From an uncultured Bryobacteraceae bacterium (GTDB taxonomy: Bacteria; Acidobacteriota; Terriglobia; Bryobacterales; Bryobacteraceae): a stretch of DNA of 37,324 bases. Under the pieces are notes generated by a model. That model saw only the letters and a list, made by a program, of their open reading frames with translations, made no database searches and was not told the DNA's origin. The stretch is taken from NCBI GenBank assembly GCA_955652915.1, contig CATPCJ010000082.1, positions 1 to 37,324 of the forward strand. Direction: 5' to 3'. The position numbers and the translations under genes are program-made. Below, one piece after another: positions 1 through 8,368 of this stretch; within the stretch, counting starts at the first letter, position 1, and the number at the start of each line of letters is the position of its first letter.

Positions 1-861
1 GGACCCGTACGCGAGCAGCAACAGGCAGTGCGCAGCATCATCACGGTCCCCGGAAGTGAATTTAGCGATCTTGAATTGCTTCGCGATCAATTGAAGAAGG
101 AGCCAGAGCTGGTGATCCTGTTCGGGGACACGATCAAGGGCGATGCGGTCCGCAAGCTGGTTCTGTTTGGCGATTCGCTGGGGATCCCGGTGCGTTATGT
201 TTGCCTGCTGGATTACTCGAATTCGCGCGGGGCTTCGGATATGGGGCTGTCGCCGGATGTTGGACCGGGGTATCAGGCGATCGGCGGGTCCGGGATGCCG
301 TACGACGAAATTCTGTCGGCAGCGGATTTGAATGTGCTGTGGGTGGTAGGCGCGAATCCGCTGAAGCGGTCGAAGCTTGGGGCGGCCAACGCCTTCGTAG
401 TGGTGAATGAAATGTTTCTGACGGAGACCGCCCGGCGCGCCGATGTAATTTTTCCGGCAGCGTCCGCATATGAAAAAAATGGAACAGTCACTAATGTTTG
501 CGGCGAAGTGCAGCGTCTGAAGGCCGGCCTGAAAGTGATGGGGACGAAATCCGATCTCGAAATCATTGGCCTGTTGTCGAAAGAAATGGGCGTGAACATC
601 GGCATCTGGACGCCCGAGAAGATTTTTGAAGAGATTCGAAAGGACGTCCGTGGTTATAATATTCCTTTGCCCATCGTCGCCACGGGAGGAGCAGCGCAAA
701 CCAGTCCGGTGAACGGCCACGTGCGGTCGAGCTCGCGGCCGGACCTGATTCAGTCCGCGCGCGATACTCTTTTCACTTCGGGTTCGCTGGGCCGTTATTC
801 GAAAAAACTAAACTCCGTGGTGGAAGCGCCGGGCGAATTGTACTCGGGGCAGCGGCCGTAG
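1..861 (+). CDS. nuoG: NADH-quinone oxidoreductase subunit G, C-terminal part (5' end outside window)
   Basis: The reading frame is open from base 1, so the gene begins to the left of the window; the GTG at 28 is only the first in-frame start visible and is not the true start. The visible part of about 286 residues is the C-terminal portion of the molybdopterin-oxidoreductase-like domain of NuoG, the largest peripheral-arm subunit of complex I, which holds Fe-S clusters passing electrons from NADH to quinone. Recognisable stretches are the VVGANPLK segment and the TARRADVIFPAASAYEKNGT segment (residues 132-151 counted from the GTG), typical of this fold. The Fe-S binding N-terminus is not in the window. 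The stop lies 7 bases before nuoH, consistent with one operon. The C-terminal tail of about 60 residues is less conserved in appearance. Confidence 0.9.
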   Translation, partial: GPVREQQQAVRSIITVPGSEFSDLELLRDQLKKEPELVILFGDTIKGDAVRKLVLFGDSLGIPVRYVCLLDYSNSRGASDMGLSPDVGPGYQAIGGSGMPYDEILSAADLNVLWVVGANPLKRSKLGAANAFVVVNEMFLTETARRADVIFPAASAYEKNGTVTNVCGEVQRLKAGLKVMGTKSDLEIIGLLSKEMGVNIGIWTPEKIFEEIRKDVRGYNIPLPIVATGGAAQTSPVNGHVRSSSRPDLIQSARDTLFTSGSLGRYSKKLNSVVEAPGELYSGQRP

Positions 862-868
862 ATCATCC

Positions 869-2059
869 ATGAATTTTTTCATCCTGAGCCTAATCAAGGC
901 GGGCATTATCGCTTTCGTGTTTCTCACCGCGCTGGCCTATTTGCAATGGATCGAGCGCAAGGTGATTGGACACATTCAGCTTCGCGTTGGACCGTACCGG
1001 GTGGGGCCGCACGGGCTGTTGCAGCCGCTGGCCGACGTAGTGAAGTTGATTACTAAAGAAGGTGTGCTGCCCTCGCACGTCAACAAGTTTTTTTATCTTC
1101 TCGCCCCGTTCCTGGCCGTAACCCTGGCGTTGATTTCCATCTCTGTTCTGCCGTTCGGTCCACAGATTACGATTGGCTCTGTCACCACCTGGATGCAGCT
1201 CACGGATCTGAACGTCGGCATTCTATTTGTGATCGCGATATCTTCGGTGGGCGTTTACGGCGTGGCGCTGGGTGGCTGGGCGTCCAACAACAAATACGCG
1301 CTACTGGGCGGCCTGAGAAGCTCCGCGCAAATGATCAGCTACGAACTGCCGCTGGCGTTGGCGGTGGCCGCGCCATTGCTGTTGGCGAACACTCTCAGCT
1401 TCCGCGAAATGGTGAACTATCAGAGCGGGTACTGGCTGGGCTTCATTCCGCGCTGGAACATTTTTCCTGAGATTCTGGGCTTCATCGTATTTCTGATTGC
1501 CGCGTTTGCCGAGACGAATCGCATTCCGTTCGACTTGCCCGAGGCGGAAAACGAACTGGTTGCCGGCTTTCATACCGAATACAGCAGCATGAGTTTCGCG
1601 GCGTTCTTCATGGCGGAATACGCCAACATGGTGACTGTAACCGCCGTCGCGACACTGTTGTTTTTGGGTGGATGGCAACCGCCGTTCCCGGAACCGTATT
1701 CCGATTTTGTTCCTATCGCTATTTTCGGGCTGGCCGGGTTGGTCGCGTTATATCACGGCTTGAATCCAGCGCGCCGCATGGATAAATTCACGCTGCCTGG
1801 AGCGGCCTTGTTGTTTCTCGGGATCGCCGCATTGTTCGGAGCCACGTTCTTTCTGCCGGTGTTGAAACCGATTCTGATGGCGCTGTTCTGGTTCTGTGGA
1901 AAGATCCTGGTTCTGCTGTTTGTGTTCATCTGGGTGCGAGGCACGCTGCCGCGGTTCCGTTACGACCAGTTGATGCGCTTCGCCTGGATCGTTCTGTTCC
2001 CGCTGGCCATGTTCAATTTGCTGGTCACGGGACTGGCCGTGGCGCTTTCCTCCAAATAG
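869..2059 (+). CDS. nuoH: NADH-quinone oxidoreductase subunit H
   Basis: NuoH (ND1-like) is the membrane subunit of complex I that contacts the peripheral arm and forms part of the quinone-binding chamber. The 396-residue product is hydrophobic with about 8-10 membrane segments. It carries the family signature ERKVIGHIQLRVGPYRVGP near residues 29-47 and the acidic loop AETNRIPFDLPEAENELVAG followed by FHTEYSS around residues 213-240. It is longer than the usual 320-350 residues, mainly at the C-terminal end, where extra hydrophobic sequence (about residues 310-396) is visible. It starts 7 bases after nuoG and ends 2 bases before nuoJ. nuoI, which normally follows nuoH, is not present here. 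Confidence 0.96.
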   Translation: MNFFILSLIKAGIIAFVFLTALAYLQWIERKVIGHIQLRVGPYRVGPHGLLQPLADVVKLITKEGVLPSHVNKFFYLLAPFLAVTLALISISVLPFGPQITIGSVTTWMQLTDLNVGILFVIAISSVGVYGVALGGWASNNKYALLGGLRSSAQMISYELPLALAVAAPLLLANTLSFREMVNYQSGYWLGFIPRWNIFPEILGFIVFLIAAFAETNRIPFDLPEAENELVAGFHTEYSSMSFAAFFMAEYANMVTVTAVATLLFLGGWQPPFPEPYSDFVPIAIFGLAGLVALYHGLNPARRMDKFTLPGAALLFLGIAALFGATFFLPVLKPILMALFWFCGKILVLLFVFIWVRGTLPRFRYDQLMRFAWIVLFPLAMFNLLVTGLAVALSSK

Positions 2060-2061
2060 AT

Positions 2062-2562
2062 ATGACTGCGCTGATCTTTTTCCTCTTTGCCGGCATCGCG
2101 GTTTTTTGCGGTATCAGCCTGGTTGCTCAGACACACCCCATCGCGAGCGCGCTTTCGTTGATCGGCGTGATGGGGTCGCTCGCAATTCTGTACCTGCAAC
2201 TGGGCGGAGAATTCATCGCCGCGGCGCAGATGATTGTGTACGCGGGCGCGATCATGGTGCTATTCGTCTTCGTCATTATGTTGCTGAACGCTGGGGCGGA
2301 AGGCACGTCGCTACGCGTGTCGGCGTTCGCCAAGTACCTGGGCATGTTTCTGCTGGTGGCGTTTCTCGGACTGATCAGCTTCATCATCCAAGCCATGCTT
2401 CCGAGGACGGAAGGCGTTGTGTTCGGAGCCTTCAAGGGCGGCACCACAGCCGATGTCGGAATGAAGTTGTTCACGGTTTATCTGCTGCCGTTTGAAGTGA
2501 CGTCGGTTCTGATCCTGATCGCCATATTGGGCGCGATCGTGCTTGCGAGAAAGGAGATTTGA
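2062..2562 (+). CDS. nuoJ: NADH-quinone oxidoreductase subunit J
   Basis: NuoJ (ND6-like) is a small membrane subunit of the complex I proton channel array. The 166-residue protein has five predicted membrane segments. It contains the conserved stretch LGGEFIAAAQMIVYAGAIMV (residues 48-67), corresponding to the helix that carries the pi-bulge and links quinone chemistry to pumping, and it ends in VLILIAILGAIVLARKEI. The start codon lies 2 bases after the nuoH stop, so translation is probably coupled. The order H-J rather than H-I-J is unusual. Confidence 0.95.
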   Translation: MTALIFFLFAGIAVFCGISLVAQTHPIASALSLIGVMGSLAILYLQLGGEFIAAAQMIVYAGAIMVLFVFVIMLLNAGAEGTSLRVSAFAKYLGMFLLVAFLGLISFIIQAMLPRTEGVVFGAFKGGTTADVGMKLFTVYLLPFEVTSVLILIAILGAIVLARKEI

Positions 2563-2565
2563 GGG

Positions 2566-2877
2566 ATGCCAACTAGCGTGCCTACAAGCTGGTACCTGAT
2601 CCTGAGCGCCATTCTTTTTGGGCTGGGCGTGGCCGGATTCATTTTTCGGCGCAACATTATTACGGTTTTCATGTCCATCGAGCTAATGCTCAACGCCGTG
2701 AATCTGACTTTCGTCACTTTCTCCTACACGCTGAAACAGGTGGACGGGCATATCTTCAGTTTCTTCGTGATGGTGGTGGCCGCGGCCGAGGCGGCGGTGG
2801 GGCTGGCGATTATCCTGACGGTTTTTAAGAATCGTGGAACGTTGATGATCGACGACGTAAGCTCGATGAAATACTGA
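2566..2877 (+). CDS. nuoK: NADH-quinone oxidoreductase subunit K
   Basis: NuoK (ND4L-like) is a three-helix membrane subunit of complex I. The 103-residue product matches the usual length of about 100. It shows the helix with the conserved glutamate in FMSIELMLNAVNL (about residues 35-47) and the second conserved glutamate in VVAAAEAAVGLAI (about residues 70-82); both are implicated in proton transfer. A Shine-Dalgarno-like AAGGAG near the nuoJ end and the GAGGG just before the ATG support this start. A 142-base gap containing a palindromic repeat separates it from nuoL. Confidence 0.96.
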   Translation: MPTSVPTSWYLILSAILFGLGVAGFIFRRNIITVFMSIELMLNAVNLTFVTFSYTLKQVDGHIFSFFVMVVAAAEAAVGLAIILTVFKNRGTLMIDDVSSMKY

Positions 2878-2896
2878 CATGTATCCACTTAATGTA

Positions 2897-2999
2897 GGGC
2901 GGGTTGGTAACCTGCCGCCGATTGAAAATCGGCCATTGGCTCGCCATGACATCCCGGGGAACGCGGGTTGCCAACCCGCGGCAGGTTACCAACCTGCCC
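2897..2999. repeat. REP-like inverted repeat between nuoK and nuoL
   Basis: Bases 2897-2916 and 2980-2999 are inverted copies of a 20-mer with 19 of 20 positions matching (core GGTTGGTAACCTGCC). Nested next to the right arm is a second palindrome at 2962-2980, two perfect 9-base arms (CGCGGGTTG and its complement) around a single base. The whole could fold as two stems in RNA or extruded DNA. This resembles REP/BIME intergenic repeats. There is no T tract, so it is not a classical terminator; in an operon it may stabilise the upstream mRNA or tune nuoL expression (inference). Confidence 0.75.
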
Positions 3000-3019
3000 C
3001 CCAAAACGGTATTCGATAA

Positions 3020-4867
3020 ATGTATCTTTGGTTGATTCCTATATTTCCGCTGATCGGCTTTCTGCTGAATGGTTTGTTCGGCCGGCGGATGTCCAAGCCG
3101 ATGATCAATCTGTTCGCCATCGGCTCCGTGGCGCTTTCCTTTGCCTGGGTTGTGAAAACGCTGCTCGGTTTGGGGTCGCTCGATACCAAGTACGTCGAGC
3201 ATTACTTCACCTGGATTCAGAGCGGCGCTCTCGAAATCGGAGTTGATTTCGCGGTCGATCGCCTGACGGCTGTAATGCTGATGGTGGTTACCGGCGTGGG
3301 GCTGCTGATCCATATTTATTCGATCGGCTACATGTCGCACGAAGGCGGCTATTACCGTTTTTTCTCATACCTAAACCTGTTCATGTTTTTCATGCTGGTG
3401 CTGGTGCTGGCGCAGAATTTCCTGCTGCTGTTCGTGGGCTGGGAAGGCGTGGGACTTTGCAGCTATCTGCTGATCGGCTTCTACTTTCTGGAACGGTACG
3501 CCACCACGGCCGGCAACAAGGCATTCATCGTGAACCGCATCGGCGATTTCGGATTCTCGCTTGCGGTATTTCTGATCGTGAAGAATTTCAACACGCTCGA
3601 TTTCACGAAGGTCTTTGACGCCGCGAAGGGCATGCCCACGGAGCAGGGGTACGGCACGCTGACCATCATCTGCCTGCTGCTGCTGGTGGGGGCAGCCGGA
3701 AAATCGGCGCAGATTCCGTTGTACGTTTGGCTTCCGGATGCGATGGCCGGCCCCACGCCGGTGTCCGCGCTGATCCACGCCGCGACGATGGTGACCGCTG
3801 GTGTGTACATGACGGCGCGGTCGGCAACTTTGTTCATGCATGCGCCGATTGCAATGGACTGGGTGGCGGTGATCGGCCTCGCGACCGCTTTTCTGGCGGC
3901 AACCATCGGGCTGGTGCAGAACGACATCAAGAAAGTGTTCGCCTATTCCACCGTTTCGCAGCTCGGCTACATGTTTCTGGGAGCGGGCGTGGGCGCGTTT
4001 TCAGCGGGCGTGTTTCATCTGATGACGCACGCGTTTTTCAAGGCGCTCCTATTTCTGGGCGCGGGCAGTGTGATTCACGCATTGAGCGGCGAGCAGGATT
4101 TGCGGCAGATGGGCGGGCTTCGGAAATACACACCCATTACTTTTGTCACGCTGATGTGCGCCGGTATCGCGATCGCGGGCATACCGCCGTTCGCCGGATT
4201 CTTCAGCAAGGATGAAATTCTGGCGGCTGCGTATGTACGGTCCCCGTGGATGTACTGGATCGGCGTCGTGACCGCGGCGATGACCGCGTTCTATGTCTTT
4301 CGCGCATTGTTCATGACGTTTTTCGGCGAGTATCGCGGCCATCAGCATCCGCACGAATCGCCTTACGTGATGACCCTTCCGCTGGCCGTGCTGGCGCTGC
4401 TTTCGGCAGGCGGCGGATTCATCAATATCCCGAAGTGGCTGGATCCAATCTTTCCGGAAAAAGTCGAGCCGGCGAACGAAATGCTGATGTATATCTCGGT
4501 CGCGGCGGGCGTCGTTGGAATTGTACTCGCCTACATTATGTATGTTGCGCGGCCGGGTTTGGCGGATTCGATGGCCAAGTCCGCCGGCGGTCTGTACAAC
4601 CTGCTCTACAACAAGTATTTCGTGGATGAAGTTTACGATGCCGCGGTGGTTGAGCCGCTGGTAAAAGGATCGCGAACGGTGCTGTGGAAGGGCGTGGATA
4701 CCGGCTTGATCGATGCGATCGTCAACGGAGTGGGTGCGCGTTCACGCGGCATCGGACGGATTTTCAGGCTGCTGCAATCCGGTAACATTCGAAGTTATGC
4801 GGCGTGGGTGGTGCTCGGCTCCATCGTGTTGCTGCTGGCGATCGGCTTCGTGGGAGGCCCTCGATGA
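3020..4867 (+). CDS. nuoL: NADH-quinone oxidoreductase subunit L
   Basis: NuoL (ND5-like) is the most distal antiporter-like proton-pumping subunit of complex I and carries the long lateral helix at its C-terminus. The 615-residue length matches the family. Visible signatures include the N-terminal transmembrane region, LLFVGWEGVGLCSYLLIGFY around residues 136-155 with the conserved glutamate, GAAGKSAQIPLYVWLPDAMA around residues 223-242 with the channel lysine, and the following SALIHAATMVTAGVY with the conserved histidine. The start ATG follows the REP-like repeat; the stop overlaps the nuoM start as ATGA (4864-4867), which supports coupled translation. Confidence 0.97.
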   Translation: MYLWLIPIFPLIGFLLNGLFGRRMSKPMINLFAIGSVALSFAWVVKTLLGLGSLDTKYVEHYFTWIQSGALEIGVDFAVDRLTAVMLMVVTGVGLLIHIYSIGYMSHEGGYYRFFSYLNLFMFFMLVLVLAQNFLLLFVGWEGVGLCSYLLIGFYFLERYATTAGNKAFIVNRIGDFGFSLAVFLIVKNFNTLDFTKVFDAAKGMPTEQGYGTLTIICLLLLVGAAGKSAQIPLYVWLPDAMAGPTPVSALIHAATMVTAGVYMTARSATLFMHAPIAMDWVAVIGLATAFLAATIGLVQNDIKKVFAYSTVSQLGYMFLGAGVGAFSAGVFHLMTHAFFKALLFLGAGSVIHALSGEQDLRQMGGLRKYTPITFVTLMCAGIAIAGIPPFAGFFSKDEILAAAYVRSPWMYWIGVVTAAMTAFYVFRALFMTFFGEYRGHQHPHESPYVMTLPLAVLALLSAGGGFINIPKWLDPIFPEKVEPANEMLMYISVAAGVVGIVLAYIMYVARPGLADSMAKSAGGLYNLLYNKYFVDEVYDAAVVEPLVKGSRTVLWKGVDTGLIDAIVNGVGARSRGIGRIFRLLQSGNIRSYAAWVVLGSIVLLLAIGFVGGPR

Positions 4868-6447
4868 CACTACTCGATGTGGTCATCTTCCTGCCGCTAG
4901 CCGCGTTTCTGATGATTCTTTTCTTTCCCAAGGGGAGCGTCGAGGGAATTCGCCGCTTCAGCCTGATCGCTTCCACGGCAATTTTCATTTTTTCGTTGGG
5001 CTTGATCGGGCCATATTGGTTCAACACTCCGGGCAGATGGACATTCGTGACGGACCTGCCCTGGATCAGCTCGCCGGCCATCCGCTATCACGTAGCGCTG
5101 GACGGCATCAGCCTGTGGCTGGTGATTCTGTCGACGCTGCTGACGCCCATTTGCGTGCTGGTTTCCTGGCGCCATATCGACAAGCGCGTCAAGGAGTTTT
5201 TCGCGTTCCTGCTGCTGCTGGAATTCGGGCTGGTGGGCGTTTTCTGCGCTCTGGATTTTTTCCTCTTCTATGTTTTCTGGGAAGTTGCGCTGGTACCGAT
5301 GTATTTCCTGATCGGTGTTTGGGGGCACGACCGGCGGATTTACTCGGCCGTGAAATTCTTCCTATACACGATGGCTGGATCGGTGCTGATGCTGTGCGCG
5401 ATTATTTATCTTTACACGCAGGCCGGCAACACCTTCGATTACGTGCGGATAGTGGCCGGGCTGCAAAACGGATCGATACCGCTGGATAGCGGCCCGCAAC
5501 TGATGTTGTTTCTGGCGTTCTTCGTGGCGTTCGCGATCAAGGTCCCGCTTTTCCCGCTGCACACCTGGCTGCCGGATGCACACGTGGAAGCGCCTACCGC
5601 AGGTTCGGTCATGCTGGCGTCCGTCATGCTGAAAATGGGGACATATGGATTGCTGCGCTTCTGCGTGCCGATGTTTCCGGAGGCGGCGCGGCGATGCTCC
5701 GGTTGGATTATCACGTTGGCCATTATCGGAATCATCTACGGGGCGCTGGTGGCGATGGTGCAGCCCAACATGAAAAAACTGGTGGCCTATTCGTCGGTCA
5801 GCCACTTGGGATTCGTCGTGCTGGGGATTTTTACTTTCACGCAGCAAGGCTTCGATGGCGCGGTTTATCAGATGCTGAATCACGGCGTCTCTACCGGCGC
5901 GCTGTTCATTCTGGTCGGTTTTCTCTACGAACGAAATCATTCGCTGGAGATTGCTTCTTATGGCGGAGTGGCCACTCCCGCGCCCAACCTGTCCATCGTC
6001 TTCATGATCACCATGCTGGCAAGTATCGGGCTTCCGATGCTCAACAACTTCATCGGCGAGTATTTGGTGCTGCAGGGCGCGGCACTGGTGTACTTCAAGT
6101 GGAGCGTGTTCGCCGCGATCGGCGTGATCCTGTCGGCGTGCTACATGCTGTGGCTCTATCAACGTGTTTTCTTCGGACGCGCCTCCGATGAGGTCAGCCG
6201 TCACATGCCCGATTTGAACATGCGCGAGTACGCGATCATCGTGCCGCTGATTGTCCTGATGGTGTGGATGGGCACCTTCACGCAGAGCTTTATTCCACCG
6301 ATTTCAGCGTCAAATGCAGTTTTGCTTGGACCGATTGACGCCGGGCGACAGGTGAGAAATAGCACGCCGCCCAAGGGGCTTCGGGCGCAGCAAAATCGAG
6401 CGCAGCAAAATAAGGCTGGGGCCAAGGAGCTTTCCGATGCCCGCTAG
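4864..6447 (+). CDS. nuoM: NADH-quinone oxidoreductase subunit M
   Basis: NuoM (ND4-like) is an antiporter-like proton-pumping subunit of complex I. I chose the ATG at 4864 because it overlaps the nuoL stop as ATGA, has GGGAGG upstream, and gives the normal hydrophobic N-terminus MTLLDVVIFLPLAAF; an in-frame ATG at 4804 would only add translated nuoL sequence. The 527-residue protein has FYVFWEVALVPMYFLIGVWG (key glutamate) and FAIKVPLFPLHTWLPDAHVE (key lysine) in the expected order. The last 40 or so residues form a polar, low-complexity tail encoded in part by a 15-base tandem repeat (GCGCAGCAAAAT at 6385 and 6400), which is not usual for NuoM. The gene ends 11 bases inside nuoN. Confidence 0.96.
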   Translation: MTLLDVVIFLPLAAFLMILFFPKGSVEGIRRFSLIASTAIFIFSLGLIGPYWFNTPGRWTFVTDLPWISSPAIRYHVALDGISLWLVILSTLLTPICVLVSWRHIDKRVKEFFAFLLLLEFGLVGVFCALDFFLFYVFWEVALVPMYFLIGVWGHDRRIYSAVKFFLYTMAGSVLMLCAIIYLYTQAGNTFDYVRIVAGLQNGSIPLDSGPQLMLFLAFFVAFAIKVPLFPLHTWLPDAHVEAPTAGSVMLASVMLKMGTYGLLRFCVPMFPEAARRCSGWIITLAIIGIIYGALVAMVQPNMKKLVAYSSVSHLGFVVLGIFTFTQQGFDGAVYQMLNHGVSTGALFILVGFLYERNHSLEIASYGGVATPAPNLSIVFMITMLASIGLPMLNNFIGEYLVLQGAALVYFKWSVFAAIGVILSACYMLWLYQRVFFGRASDEVSRHMPDLNMREYAIIVPLIVLMVWMGTFTQSFIPPISASNAVLLGPIDAGRQVRNSTPPKGLRAQQNRAQQNKAGAKELSDAR

Positions 6448-7903
6448 CTTCGTGCCGTCCGCCACCGACTATCTGCGGTTCCTGCCGGAAATTATCATGA
6501 TCGCGATTGGCGCGTTGATCATGCTGCTGGAACCACTCTTGGGCGGGAACAAGAAAGATAGTCTCAGCGGTCTCACCGTGCTGGGATTCATCGTGGCTCT
6601 CGTGGCCGCCATCATGGCCAACGGCATGCCTGGCACGTCATTTTCGAACATGCTGATTGTGGATGGATTCGGCACTTTCTTCCGCGTGTTGGTGATCGGC
6701 GTCGGGATACTCACGGTGCTTTCTTCAGCGCAATATTTGAAGCGCGAGCACGCGGCGTCGGCTGAGTATTACGCGCTGCTGCTGTTTTCGGTAACGGGTC
6801 AATGCGTGATGGCGACGGCCAATGAGCTGATCATGATTTTCATCGGCCTGGAGATTTCGTCTATCGCGACGTACATTCTGGCGGGATATTTGCGCGACGA
6901 CAAGCGCAACAATGAGGCCGCACTAAAATATTTCCTGCTGGGATCTTTCGCCACGGCTTTTCTGCTTTATGGGATCGCGTGGATTTACGGAACCACTGGA
7001 ACAACGAACCTGATGGATATCCGGGCCTATCTGCTGACGCCCGGCGTGCAACGGAATATGGTCCTGGCAGGCACCGCCGCCGCGCTGATGTTTGTCGGCT
7101 TCGCTTTCAAAGTTTCCGCTGCGCCGTTTCAGGTGTGGGCACCCGACGTGTATCAAGGCGCGCCGGCGCCGGTGACATTGTTCATGTCCGCTGGGCCCAA
7201 GGCCGCGGCATTCGCGGTTTTCCTGCGTGTGTTCATGACCGCCTTTGAGCCCATCACGTCCCGCTGGGAGCCGTTTGTGTGGTCGTCGGCGCTGCTCACG
7301 ATGGTGATCGGCAATTTCGCTGCGCTCAGTCAAACCAATATCAAGCGCTTGTTAGCGTACAGCTCGATCGCGCATGCCGGCTACGTGATGGTGGCGATTG
7401 CGAGTCACAGCCAGATCGGCGTGGCCGCGGCAATGTTTTATCTGGCGGCTTATGCACTGATGAATGTCGGCGCGTTCGCGGTGATCACGCATTTCTCGCG
7501 GCAGGGCGAAAAGTTTCTCGAGGTAGAAGATCTGGCGGGCCTGGGATGGAAGCAGCCGGTCACCGCGGCGCTGTTCACCATCTTCCTGCTGTCGTTGATC
7601 GGTGTTCCACTGACGGGCGGATTTTTTGGAAAGTTCTACATCTTTAAAGCTGCGCTGGACGCGAATCTCATCTGGCTATCGGTGCTTGGATTGTTGAATA
7701 GCGCTGTTGCCGCATATTATTATCTGCGTATCATCGTTGTGATGTATATGCACGAGCCGGGCGATTCGACCGTCACGCTGCAGCCCCTAGGCGCGGGGAT
7801 CGCGGCGACGTTGTGGGCTACGGCGCTCGGCACGCTGATTTTGGGTATCTATCCTTCCCTGATTCTGAATTTCGCGACCAGTTCGAGTGTGCTGGCGAAG
7901 TAG
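6437..7903 (+). CDS. nuoN: NADH-quinone oxidoreductase subunit N
   Basis: NuoN (ND2-like) is the third antiporter-like proton-pumping subunit of complex I. The 488-residue protein has the expected 14-helix hydrophobic profile, with FIGLEISSIATYILAGY (conserved glutamate, about residues 135-151) and FVGFAFKVSAAPFQVWAPDV (conserved lysine, about residues 214-233). AAGGAG lies 7 bases before the ATG and supports this start, which overlaps nuoM by 11 bases. It is the last nuo gene: the next gene, 126 bases on, has its own promoter. No terminator hairpin with a T tract is evident after the stop. Confidence 0.97.
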   Translation: MPASFVPSATDYLRFLPEIIMIAIGALIMLLEPLLGGNKKDSLSGLTVLGFIVALVAAIMANGMPGTSFSNMLIVDGFGTFFRVLVIGVGILTVLSSAQYLKREHAASAEYYALLLFSVTGQCVMATANELIMIFIGLEISSIATYILAGYLRDDKRNNEAALKYFLLGSFATAFLLYGIAWIYGTTGTTNLMDIRAYLLTPGVQRNMVLAGTAAALMFVGFAFKVSAAPFQVWAPDVYQGAPAPVTLFMSAGPKAAAFAVFLRVFMTAFEPITSRWEPFVWSSALLTMVIGNFAALSQTNIKRLLAYSSIAHAGYVMVAIASHSQIGVAAAMFYLAAYALMNVGAFAVITHFSRQGEKFLEVEDLAGLGWKQPVTAALFTIFLLSLIGVPLTGGFFGKFYIFKAALDANLIWLSVLGLLNSAVAAYYYLRIIVVMYMHEPGDSTVTLQPLGAGIAATLWATALGTLILGIYPSLILNFATSSSVLAK

Positions 7904-7989
7904 CTCATGGAAGGCACTTTTTAACACTCCCTTACGGTCGCGGTTCTGAAAGGCTGTCCATGAAAGGCTGCACCCCATGTCGCCCCTCA

Positions 7990-8028
7990 TTGACTTCGGG
8001 ATGGCTATGTTCTACTATGCAGGACATA
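7990..8028 (+). promoter_or_regulatory. sigma70-type promoter with overlapping palindromic operator for the padR-permease pair
   Basis: TTGACT (7990-7995) and TACTAT (8013-8018) are separated by exactly 17 bases, giving a good -35/-10 pair. An imperfect palindrome of 23 bases, 8006-8028 (TATGTTCT...AGGACATA, 8 of 11 pairs), covers the -10 element. Palindromes with ATGT/ACAT ends are typical PadR operators, so autorepression is likely. Transcription should start about 5 bases before the padR ATG, making the mRNA leaderless or nearly so; no Shine-Dalgarno sequence is seen. Confidence 0.7.
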
Positions 8029-8029
8029 C

Positions 8030-8368
8030 ATGGCCTCACGCGAACATCTTGGTGAATTCGAGCAGATTGTTTTACTGGCGGTCCTCAGGCTTGGCGAAAA
8101 TGCCTATGGAGTTCCGGTGCGTCACGAGATTGAGAAACGCACCAAGCGATCGCTGACCGTCGGCGCCCTTTACCGCACGCTGGATCGTCTCGAGGCCAAG
8201 GGTTACGTCGCATCCTGGTTCGGCGATCCTGTTGCCGAGCGCGGGGGCAGGTCGAAGCGGTATTTTCGCCTTGAACCGTTGGGAGCGCGGGCGCTTCGCC
8301 AAAGCCAGAAAGCGCTGGCAGCCATGTGGGAAGGGGTCGAGCTATCGAAGGTGATCCGTGGCTCGTAA
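8030..8368 (+). CDS. PadR family transcriptional regulator
   Basis: A 112-residue winged-helix protein of the PadR family, matching the short acidobacterial subgroup. The DNA-binding region covers about residues 8-90, with TVGALYRTLDRLEAKGYV (about residues 43-60) as the recognition helix region and ERGGRSKRYFRLEPLG as the wing. PadR proteins are usually local repressors responding to small molecules and often regulate adjacent membrane transporters. The gene overlaps the following permease by 11 bases, so the two are co-transcribed and probably coupled. The palindrome over its own promoter suggests it represses both genes. The effector is unknown. Confidence 0.92.
   Translation: MASREHLGEFEQIVLLAVLRLGENAYGVPVRHEIEKRTKRSLTVGALYRTLDRLEAKGYVASWFGDPVAERGGRSKRYFRLEPLGARALRQSQKALAAMWEGVELSKVIRGS

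Noticed and set aside
4804..4863. Earlier in-frame ATG for nuoM
   Set aside because: Would overlap nuoL by 64 bases and add residues not like NuoM; the ATGA overlap at 4864 with GGGAGG upstream is the better start.
5362..6204. 280-residue open frame on the - strand opposite nuoM
   Set aside because: Antisense to nuoM, with typical shadow composition and no domain.
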